The notes under the pieces: model-generated
Told to the model about the DNA's origin: nothing
The model's input: the letters and a program-made list of their open reading frames with translations, nothing else
The model's database searches: none
Shown: positions 34,849-43,012 of the stretch, one piece after another
How positions within the stretch are numbered: position 1 is the stretch's first letter
Layout: each line of letters begins with the position of its first letter
Translations under genes and position numbers: made by a program
NCBI GenBank assembly: GCA_000697335.1
Contig: JNEM01010539.1
Location: 1-43,012, forward strand
Length of the DNA: 43,012 bases
Origin: Conidiobolus incongruus B7586
Taxonomy: Eukaryota > Entomophthoromycota > Entomophthoromycetes > Entomophthorales > Conidiobolaceae
Direction: 5' to 3'

Positions 34849-36567
34849 ACTTGAAAAATTCATATTTTAAAATATTTACTAATAAAATCTCTTTTACCTG
34901 TCTTGAAAACCTATCTAGAATTGATTTTATTAACTGAAATATTTATTTTTGATTATTTCATAAATTATTCAAGACAATTTATTTTAAACTTTTTTTTGAT
35001 AGAAATTAATAATTTAATTAAATTTATTTAAAAATAATCCAAATTATTTAATTTTGTTAATTTAAAATTTCATTGTTTTATATTTAATATCAAATTATTA
35101 CTTTGTAATTTAAATAATGGGAATTTTTTGCGATTGAAAAAAAATAAACATTTTAATATATACAAAGTAAAAATAAATATATAATATAAAATTAATAATT
35201 TCCTTTATTTCTAATAAAAAAATTATTATATATATATATATATATATAATTCAAAACTATTTATTTTCCTATTTGTTTTGTATATATTTGCTTATTTGAA
35301 ACTAATAATATGTTTGAAAAATCGGAAATTAAAAAATTTCCCATTTCTTCGATTCCATGGTAATAAATTAAATTATTTTAATTCTAATTTGAATTCAATT
35401 TTATAAAATATTACTATTTATTTATTATTTTCTGTTATAATTATTAATAATTATTAATTATATAATATAATGGTATTAATCTTTTGGGTTAAATATAGAA
35501 TTAATATTAATTTTTTTTAAATTTGGGAAATATGATATTTATTTCAATATTCATTGATTTAATTGGAATTAAATTTGAATTATATTTATAATTAATACTT
35601 TTAAATACTATCAAATTATTTTATCTCACCTTTAAAAAATTAATCAAGTTTTGTGGTATGTAACATGATTAATTAATTTAATATTATTAACGTACCTATT
35701 TTGAATTCAAGGTTCATATACAAGATGAAAGATTTAATATAATCCAAAATTCACACCATTCAACATAAAGAACTGTATTTATCAAAAAATTATTGATTAT
35801 TGGAATTCTAATTATATACCTGGTATTTTTAAATAATATAACATATATTCAGGATTACCATATGATTTATACTAATTACAAATTATAAAATATCAATCAA
35901 GAAAAAAATATTAAATATAATAACTTAACTCAAAATTATGTTGTATTAGCTATGATATTTTAAAATAAGAGTTAAATATTTTTCAATTTTACCAAGTGAA
36001 ATACAATTGCTAAGGTTAAATATTCTTTGTTTAAGCAATAAATCAAATATATTTAATATTTATGATAAAAAATTAAAAAAAACTCCTAACAATGATAAAG
36101 AACAAAATAAGTCTAATTTAATTAAATATCATATGGGATAATTAATTATATTGATTATTTTCAAAATCTATATATTAAAATTGACAAAAATAACAATCAA
36201 ATAGATAGACTAAATATATATTTTCTTTGAAATTTTTTTGTAAAAAATTATATTATAAATATGTCTTTGAAATAGTAAACAAATATTATAAATTTATAAA
36301 TTATATTTTTATTTTTTAACATTAAAACTCAAATAAAAAAATTTAATTAACATAGATTTCCACAAATAATACAGTTGAGGGGTTTAAAAGCTGGTCCAAT
36401 CAAAATTTATTCAACTCAATTCAAATATTACCCAATCCTATTATACAGTTAAAGTTATTTATTATAATTTAATTTAAATATGACACAAAAATTTTTTTCA
36501 AAATTTTTTAATTTTAATTTTAACCCTGACTTTAAATCCCACAATTAAATCGGAAAATATAAAAGCA
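34849..36567. other. Intergenic region holding one short transposon
   Basis: Apart from the 266-bp mariner-derived element at 35098-35363 and a TA run near 35228-35250 inside it, this is AT-rich sequence with no supported gene. Confidence 0.5.
35098..35363 (+). mobile_element. Internally deleted mariner-like element (MITE)
   Basis: 266 bp flanked by TA on both sides (35096-35097 and 35364-35365). Left end TTACTTTGTAATTTAAATAA and, on the opposite strand, right end TTACCATGGAATCGAAGAAA, both running into ATGGGAA plus a T-run (19 of the first 26 positions match). The left ~110 bp match the left end of the copy at 38426 and the right ~140 bp match the other end of the 1.3-kb copy at 5373-6681, so the middle ~1 kb has been lost. 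Non-autonomous; no coding capacity. Confidence 0.75.
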
Positions 36568-37140
36568 ATGAATAAACAATTAAATATAGAAAAGGAGATT
36601 AAGTCAATAATCAATCTTGATGATATTGACCAATTAAATAATGGGTTAAATGATGGCAAAATAAGTATCGTCCATTATCAATACTACAATAATGAATTAA
36701 AATTTCAACTGTATATTCACGGTCAGGACCGAACCATATGGGTGGATGGATCCAAACTCAAGAATCAAAAGCAATTAATTGATAATTATAATAAAACAGT
36801 GTTACAATTCAAGGATTTGATGCGGAATGAGACTGCTGGATCCAATCCAGTTCTCACGAAAATGAATCAAATTATACTGGAGAATTTGAGGGAGAGAGCT
36901 ATGATGTTTGGTAATGATCCAGCTACAAAACCTAAAAAAGTGAAAGTTTTCAAGAAAAATTGGTTTATTCCGTCGAATCCAGGTCATAGAGAATTCGATT
37001 TTCATCTTATTAAGAGGGTAATTACGAAGAATTGCTCCGATACTGGGAAAGTGAATTACTTGATGGAGGATCTTAACGACGAAATGTTTAATGTCGGACT
37101 ATATTTTGCCGATGATTTCCGAAAAGGAAACATTGAGTAA
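36568..37140 (+). CDS. Chromodomain-like small protein
   Basis: 190-residue single-exon frame, less AT-rich than its surroundings. Residues about 33-77 follow the chromodomain pattern: strands HYQYY...ELKFQLYIHG, then a lone Trp in TIWVD where the family has TWEP, then LKNQKQLIDNYNK like the C-terminal helix. The WKGY element is replaced (YIHGQD), so an intact methyl-lysine cage is doubtful. Residues 117-140 are basic (KPKKVKVFKKN). No retroelement enzyme is attached, so it is either a host chromatin protein or a domesticated remnant. A second coding-like frame, shifted +1, overlaps its end and runs on to 37273. The domain call is pattern-based and tentative. Confidence 0.55.
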   Translation: MNKQLNIEKEIKSIINLDDIDQLNNGLNDGKISIVHYQYYNNELKFQLYIHGQDRTIWVDGSKLKNQKQLIDNYNKTVLQFKDLMRNETAGSNPVLTKMNQIILENLRERAMMFGNDPATKPKKVKVFKKNWFIPSNPGHREFDFHLIKRVITKNCSDTGKVNYLMEDLNDEMFNVGLYFADDFRKGNIE

Positions 37141-37273
37141 GGACGAATTGGTAGTTTACGGTTTTCATGTTCCTCCCGCGCTAAAGCAATCTGATATAAT
37201 TAATACTCAATCTCCTAGTAATACTCATTACCAGTTGCCTCCTTTGGATCATTCTCTTTTTGCATTTTTTTAA
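37091..37273 (+). CDS. Overlapping +1-frame coding-like extension of the chromodomain-like gene
   Basis: Beyond the stop at 37138-37140 the +1 frame stays open from at least 37088 and reads as ordinary protein (SEKETLSKDELVVYGFHVPP, then SPSNTHYQLPPLDHSLFAFF) to a TAA at 37271-37273. Base composition stays gene-like to the end of this frame. No GT-AG intron of suitable length joins the two frames. It could be the true C-terminus reached through a one-base error or recent frameshift, or the tail of a decaying gene. Confidence 0.4.
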   Translation: MSDYILPMISEKETLSKDELVVYGFHVPPALKQSDIINTQSPSNTHYQLPPLDHSLFAFF

Positions 37274-37851
37274 ACTAAAATTAATATCCAATAATTATAA
37301 TATTTAAATATATGGGAAATAATAATAGTAATAAAAGATAAAAATTTAATTTTATTGCTTATTTATATAATTATTATATAAAAATTATTAATAAATAATT
37401 TATATATTATAATTTAGATATTTTTAATATATATATATATATATATTTCACTTATAATAATAGAGAACTATTTATTTAATTGTCTTTAAATTTAACGATC
37501 TTATTAATATTGGAAAACATAGATTTTCATAGAATCTTAAATTAATATATGTTGTTCAAATGTATTCATTTCATTATAAAATATATTAAAATCAAATTTT
37601 CAAGTATAATATAAATATATATATTTAATTATAAATGAATAATGATTTTAAATAGGACTTAAATATTTTATATTTAGTATATTAAAATATCAAATATTAG
37701 ATTTTTTAAATTGAAAAATATATTTAATTATATTATTAAAAAATATAAATAGTATAAATTTTTTTATCAAAATTACATTTATTAATTCAAATATAATTTA
37801 ATTTATTCTATTTATAATATATAGTTAATAATAATAATTATATTCTGATAC
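37274..37851. other. AT-rich intergenic stretch
   Basis: Almost pure A/T with a TA run near 37431-37446. Nothing else visible. Confidence 0.5.
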
Positions 37852-38165
37852 TACCAATTACTGGCAAATGTTGATGATAAGGAAATGAGCAGCTTGCTCG
37901 CGGTTTGTTTGGTAGTATGTGTTAAGATGATTGATTTGGATTTAATGAGCTCGAATAAGACAGGGGTAATGTTGAAAATATATCCCGACAATGGTTCTTT
38001 TATAGATCATTTTTCGGCTGTAACAGTGTAAAGAAGTGTACTAGATCTTCAGAAAAATGAAACCTTGAAATAGTGTGACTGGTATTCCGGGATTATATCT
38101 CCATAAGGCAATAGGTTGCGAGATAAAGTTGATCAAACGGGTTGTTATCTAAGTAACCACAAAAT
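37852..38165 (-). pseudogene. Gene relic, family unknown
   Basis: A 310-bp island of clearly higher GC in very AT-rich DNA. On the minus strand its 3' part reads without stops as GYIFNITPVLFELIKSKSII and THTTKQTASKLLISLSSTFA, with further blocks in the same and another frame upstream (PYGDIIPEYQSHYFKVSFF; FISQPIALWRYNPGIP). Stops and frame changes separate the blocks and no start is present. It looks like one or two exons of a helical-repeat-type protein left after transposon invasion. I do not recognise the family. Confidence 0.4.
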
Positions 38166-38961
38166 AATATTCAATATTTTGGATTCAAAACCTTGGGCAC
38201 TTTGTAGTATATATTTGTTTCAAATTGAATTTTTTGAAAATTATCTTGAAGTAATAAGTATATATAATGATATTACTATATTCACATTATTTTGAAAGAT
38301 TAAGAAGTTTAACAATTAAATAAAAAATACATAAATATGATATTATGATATATTTATAAACATAATTGCCTTATATTTCACTCTGATTTCTTAAGAAATA
38401 TAAATTATTTTTCAGTATCATATTATTACTATAATTTAAATAATGTTGATTGAAAAAAATAAACATTTTAATATATAAAATTTAAAAAATAGATATATAA
38501 TATATAATCAATAGTTTTTTACAGAAATATTCTTTCTTATAAGCTAGTTTTTTAATTACTGAAATAATTATAATCACATAAGTTATAATTTAAGAAATAT
38601 ATTAGATATGGTAGTTATGTATTTTACAATATATAAAATAATAGGTTTCTAAATTATATTATAAATACTAATTAAAAATAGTTTTATTTAAAAAGCAATA
38701 TAAAGTTTATTATTAATTGATTTTTATTAAAAACTAAATTAAAATAATATATGTTATTTAATTTATTATAGCAATTTAATAAATTTAGTTTATTAATAGC
38801 TATTTTAATTATTTTTAAGATTTAATCAAATTAAAGATACTTATTTATACTTTTATTAATTAATTTTAATTTAAATTTTAATATATATAAAATACTTATG
38901 TGACTAATATTAAAATATCATGATAGTTTTTTAATTAATATAAAATGATATTTTTTAATAT

Positions 38962-39217
38962 ATTTTTTCTCAATTTTTACTATTCTTTACCTTTTCATTA
39001 TTTTTAAAATTGAGATTATATCCAATTAATATTATAGATATTAACACTACCTAATATAAATTTTAATATATTGGTGACTCATCTTAATTTAAAGCTTAAT
39101 TAAACTTTGTTTATATTTGCATACTATAACTATATTATAATATTATATTTTATGTCACACTATTTTTATATTAAGTTTTCTTTTATACTATACCAGTATT
39201 TACCACTATACTTATAT
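38962..39217 (+). repeat. Left LTR of the Ty3/gypsy fossil
   Basis: Direct repeat of 42585-42776, recognisable over its whole length; relative to the right copy it carries about 50-60 extra bases near 39117-39170. The outer boundary is where similarity to the host mariner-like element stops. Confidence 0.65.
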
Positions 39218-42200
39218 AGTAGCAATAATAAAACTACTAAAAACCCATTAGAAATTAATATTTACCTATATCAAATTTATTTATTACTATTTTAAATCTT
39301 ATTCATAACCTATTTTCCTTTAATATAATATTATATACTATAATACCACTAAAAAAGATACCCTTATATTATTTTAATAATGATAGTAGCTTAATTACTA
39401 AGTGAATCTAAAACTTTAGTCTTTAAAAACTTGCTGCCCTTTAAAAAATTTATATTAGATAACTTTTAATTAAGAAAAATATAGCTTAAAAATCTTAAAT
39501 CTAACAAACTAATTATTTTACTATAATTAATATATTAAATTACCTCTTTAGTGTTTTTAAAGATAAATTAACCACTTATAATAGTTTTAAAAACTTTTAC
39601 AAGCTTGAAAACTACTTTAAAAATATAAAGAATTTTCTTAATTTAATTCCTAATAAAGATTTAGAAAATATCTTTAAATTAGCTACTTCTTTTTTAGAAA
39701 AATTTATTTACACTTGGTGGTTAACTAATTATAAGCTTAATCCTAAAAAGTTTTTAGGGGGATAATATACTATAAGAATACAAACCTTTAAACAGTTGGA
39801 AAAAGCTTTTAAAAAAAGATATTACCTAAAAAATTAAGTTTGATTAATAAAAAAAAAGCTTTCTTAACTTAAATAAAAAACTTTTACAAGGTAATTAATT
39901 GAGAAATTTAATAAGATATTTAAACATATTAAATATTATTGAAAAAAATAAATTTACAAATTATTTTAATATTTTAACCTTTAAGTAAAACTCTAGTTAG
40001 TTAACAAAAAACATTTTGATAATATGTTTTTTTTAACTTTTGTAATACAATAATTGTGATTGATAATATTTTTTATTCTATAACTAAATTTTAACCTTTA
40101 GTAAAGAAGTTAAAGCTTACTTAAAAACAAATAAAAGTTGTTACTATTGCTAAAAGGTATAAGTTAATTATAAAGTTGATAAAATACTAAAGAGACCTAA
40201 CTAATTAAACCATTAGAAACTAAAAATATTCTAGTAACTAATTTATTTTATAATTCTTTATCTTTAATTATCATTTTATTATTTATTTTAACTAGATATT
40301 TTATAGATATACTATTAAAAACTATTTTTACCTACTTAAAAAACAGCTTAATAATTAAATATACTAATAATTTAATAGAACAAACATCTAATACTATATC
40401 TAGATACTTATCACTATTTCTTAACTACTTCTATAAACAAAAACTAATATAAAAAACTAATTAAAAACCTTAATAATTTATAAGAATCTTAGATATACAA
40501 TTATATTTAAAGCTTACTTATTATTTATCTCTTAAACAATATTAAACTTTAATAAAAGAAAAAATATATTAAACCTTTTTCCTCACTATAGAAATCTTTT
40601 ATCTTTTTTATATAAAAGGCTAATGGTGGTTAAAAATTATATATTAATAATTGTGTTTTAAACTCTAAAACTATCAATGATAAAATTTTATTATTAAACC
40701 TATATGATATTAAGGATAAACTACTTAAATTACTAAATTACTATTATAAACTTTAGATTATATAATGCTTTTATAACTTTCACTTAATTTATCAATTTTT
40801 TTTTCAACTTTATCTTTAATAACTTTATTATTACAAGAATATATCTAATATATAAATCAAGCTTTGCAAATTATTCAAGAATATAAATTACCTTTAAAGC
40901 TATTAAAATATATTTTTAATGCCTTTTTTGTTTTTTTCTATGGTTATATTGTTTCTTCCTATAAACAAAGATTAACTTATATATATACTTAAATTATTAA
41001 ATTACTTTAAAGATTTCATTGATTTTTTTGTTAAACTTATAACTCCTCTAACTAATCTCTTAAGAAAAAAACTTTCTTTTTAAATAAACCCTACTATATA
41101 CTTTTAACATAAATGTTTTAATTTTCTATTTTATTTTTAATCTTAAACTACCTATTATTATTTTTATTAACTCTAGTTTTTTGTAATTAGTAGATAATTA
41201 ACTTAATTTAAATTTAATTTATATTTTACCTTTTAACTATAGGATAAAATAATAAAAGCTTATAATATTCTAGTTAAGAAAAATAAAGCTAGTTGAACTA
41301 AAATACCTAGTTTATAAATAAAAACTTTTTGCTTTAATAAAAATAATCAAAAATCATTTATATTTTTTATCTTATAACTTTTTCCTAACACATATAGATT
41401 ATAAATTACTTATTTACTTAAATACTCAAAAGTATTTATTATGAAGATAAGCTAGATAAATTAAAACTATCTAAGCTTTTTATTAAGAAATCTTACATAT
41501 TTATTTTTTTATTCTATTTATAAAAACCTAGCAGATATTAACATAATAATTATTAATAAAAGAAATAATGAATTCATTACATTAGAAAACTAGTTAAAAT
41601 ATGTTAAAAGATTTAAAATCATTAATAACTTACTATATTATAATAATTGTCTATATATCCTTAATATTCTTAAGATCTAAAAAGCAATATTTAATAACTT
41701 ATTAATTGTAATTGATTTATTCTCTAAATATGCTTATTTTATTCCTTATTTCAAAACTTCTATAGTTAAAAATATTGCAAAACTGTTATTCTTTAATATT
41801 TTTACCCATTATAAAATTCTACAAATTATTATATCTGATAAAGATATGTAATTCAACTCCTAATTTTAAAAGTCATTATCTTTTTCTTTTAAGATTAATC
41901 TAGCTATGTTTATTACTAATCATCACTAAACTAATATACTTATTAAAAAAACTATTAAAACCTTAAAACAAATAATTAAAGCTTATATTAACACTAATCA
42001 GTTAAATTAAGATACCTATATCTATTAACTTTAATATTTATTCAATACCTTTATCAATAAATCAACAAGTTTTAGCTTTTATTTCATTAATTATAACAAA
42101 TATCTTAATTTAATAATTGCTCTAAAACTCTAAATCAACTTATCTTTAGATATTGTTGAATTCTAATCTAATATTAAATATATTAATTCCTTTATTAAAT

Positions 42201-42584
42201 TTAACTTGGAAGAGAATTAAAGGATTAGATTTAATTATTAATTAAGATAAAGAAAAACTATGTTGATTATATAATTAAATCAAAATCTATTAGGAATAAA
42301 CTTTATTTTTATATAAAATAGATAGGTTATCTTATTAACTATATAAGAACCTTTAGAAAATATTAAGAATACCTTAACCTATTATACCTATTTACAAAAA
42401 TCTAAAGAGTGTGTCTTTTCTAAAAAACTTACTAGGGGAGTATTAAAAGACTAGTTTATTAAATTCTTATATATACTTTTATATAATTCAATTAACTATA
42501 AATTATATAATTAATTTATACTTTTATAGCTAAATTAATTATATAAATAATATTGAATTATTTAATAAACTAGGTTTTTCTTTT

Positions 42585-42776
42585 TTTTCTCAATTCTTAC
42601 TATTCTTTATCTTTTCATTATTTCTAAAATTAAAACTATATCCTATTATTATTATAGTATATTAACACTACTTAATATAAATCATAATATATTAATGACT
42701 CATCCTAGTTTAAAGCTTAATTAAACTTTGTTTATATTAAGTTTTCCTCTATACTATATTGGTATTTATCACCATA
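42585..42776 (+). repeat. Right LTR of the Ty3/gypsy fossil
   Basis: Direct repeat of the left copy. The outer boundary is set by the point where mariner-like sequence resumes (about 42780). The inner boundary is uncertain: the repeat could begin earlier, near 42438 after the purine-rich AGGGGAG. Confidence 0.6.
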
Positions 42777-43012
42777 TTTATAATATTAATAATTAAAATA
42801 TTAATATTTAAATCTTTTTTTTTAGATTTTAATAGTCTTAATCTTAAAATAATTTACTTAGTGATATATTATTAAAAATTATTTGTAAATTTTAAATTAT
42901 TTTAAAGGATATATAACTTAATTTTACTAATACTAAATAAAAAACTTTTAATAATTATTATTTAATATAAGTATGATTAAATTAAATAATTGATTTTAAA
43001 CTTTTTGCCATA

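Larger units (their letters stand above)
38962..42777 (+). mobile_element. Degraded Ty3/gypsy LTR retrotransposon (fossil)
   Basis: Ends are direct repeats of roughly 200-255 bp (about 38962-39217 and 42585-42776), both beginning in TTTTCTCAATT and sharing TTTAAAGCTTAATTAAACTT. The internal region runs in the plus direction in gag-pol order: a zinc-knuckle-like stretch near 40130, a reverse-transcriptase-like stretch near 40850-40980 and an integrase-core-like stretch near 41690-42130. RT before integrase fits Ty3/gypsy (Metaviridae). The element is broken throughout, with dozens of interruptions and extreme AT bias, and cannot be active. The two terminal repeats have diverged considerably, so it is old. 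A TAATAT on both sides may be the target duplication. Boundaries are approximate. Confidence 0.75.
38426..43012 (+). mobile_element. Tc1/mariner-like element interrupted by an LTR retrotransposon, runs off the window
   Basis: The left end has TA then TTACTATAATTTAAATAATG, matching the left terminal repeat of the copies at 35098 and 5373-6681. Sequence from 38426 to about 38960 aligns with the reverse complement of that 1.3-kb copy, including AAGCTAGTTTTTTAATTACT and AATATATTAGATATGGTAGT. The alignment resumes at about 42785 (ATTAATAATTAAAA) and continues to the window end (TAAATAAAAAACTTTTAATA near 42935). The right terminus should lie ~170 bp beyond the window. The gap between the two parts is the Ty3/gypsy element. 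Confidence 0.7.

Noticed and set aside
34222-34863. 213-codon ORF opposite the disordered protein
   Set aside because: Antisense shadow of the 950-residue gene, rich in Phe/Leu/Val because the sense strand is Lys/Asn/Gln-rich.
39107-39295. ORF near the left LTR
   Set aside because: It overlaps the LTR boundary and has only AT-driven composition; it is part of the fossil element.
1-43012. CRISPR arrays, bacterial operons, riboswitches or rRNA genes
   Set aside because: Spliceosomal introns and eukaryotic gene families show this is nuclear eukaryotic DNA; no regularly spaced repeats or rRNA-like conserved stretches were seen.

Overview
The window looks like nuclear DNA of an AT-rich, early-diverging fungus. 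Introns are frequent, short and uniform (46-68 nt), with GTAA/GTAT-type donors and mostly TAG acceptors. The recognisable housekeeping genes are MTR4 (nuclear RNA helicase), COG3/SEC34 (Golgi tether) and RSM22/METTL17 (mitoribosome assembly). RSM22 implies translating mitochondria, which argues against the equally AT-rich anaerobic chytrids. An Entomophthoromycotina (Conidiobolus-like) source is my best guess but is inference.

Layout. 1-935: remnant of a Tc1/mariner-like DNA transposon. 1390-4190: graveyard of decayed genes, including an eroded second copy of the 5' part of COG3. 5373-6681: full-length mariner-like element (minus strand) with a TA duplication. 7738-8175: small orphan gene. 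9174-9601: possible short terminal-inverted-repeat element. 9744-13490: MTR4, 11 exons. 13893-15766: COG3, 8 exons, unusually short. 18231-27322: cluster of ZIP zinc transporters (A, B and C intact and intronless, plus a dead copy between B and C), with the 9-exon RSM22 gene lying between A and B. 29580-30611: four-exon short-chain dehydrogenase. 31996-34848: large disordered protein with ~39-residue repeats. 35098-35363: internally deleted mariner-like element (MITE). 36568-37140: chromodomain-like protein. 37852-38165: gene relic. 38426-43012: another mariner-like copy, split by a degraded Ty3/gypsy LTR retrotransposon (about 38962-42777).

There is no operon logic. The genes with a shared theme are the ZIP paralogs, which should all move Zn2+ (or related metals) toward the cytosol and look like a local, intron-free gene-family expansion with birth and death of copies. 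The two flanks are transposon-rich and extremely AT-rich; the same mariner-like family is present at both ends of the window.

No wholly new system is evident. The most interesting items are the ZIP cluster with its dead member, the intron-bearing COG3 relic beside a short COG3, the nested and internally deleted mariner-like family, the 39-residue repeat protein, and the chromodomain-like gene with an overlapping +1 reading frame. All exon boundaries were worked out by hand from splice signals, reading frame and recalled family conservation; no search was run.
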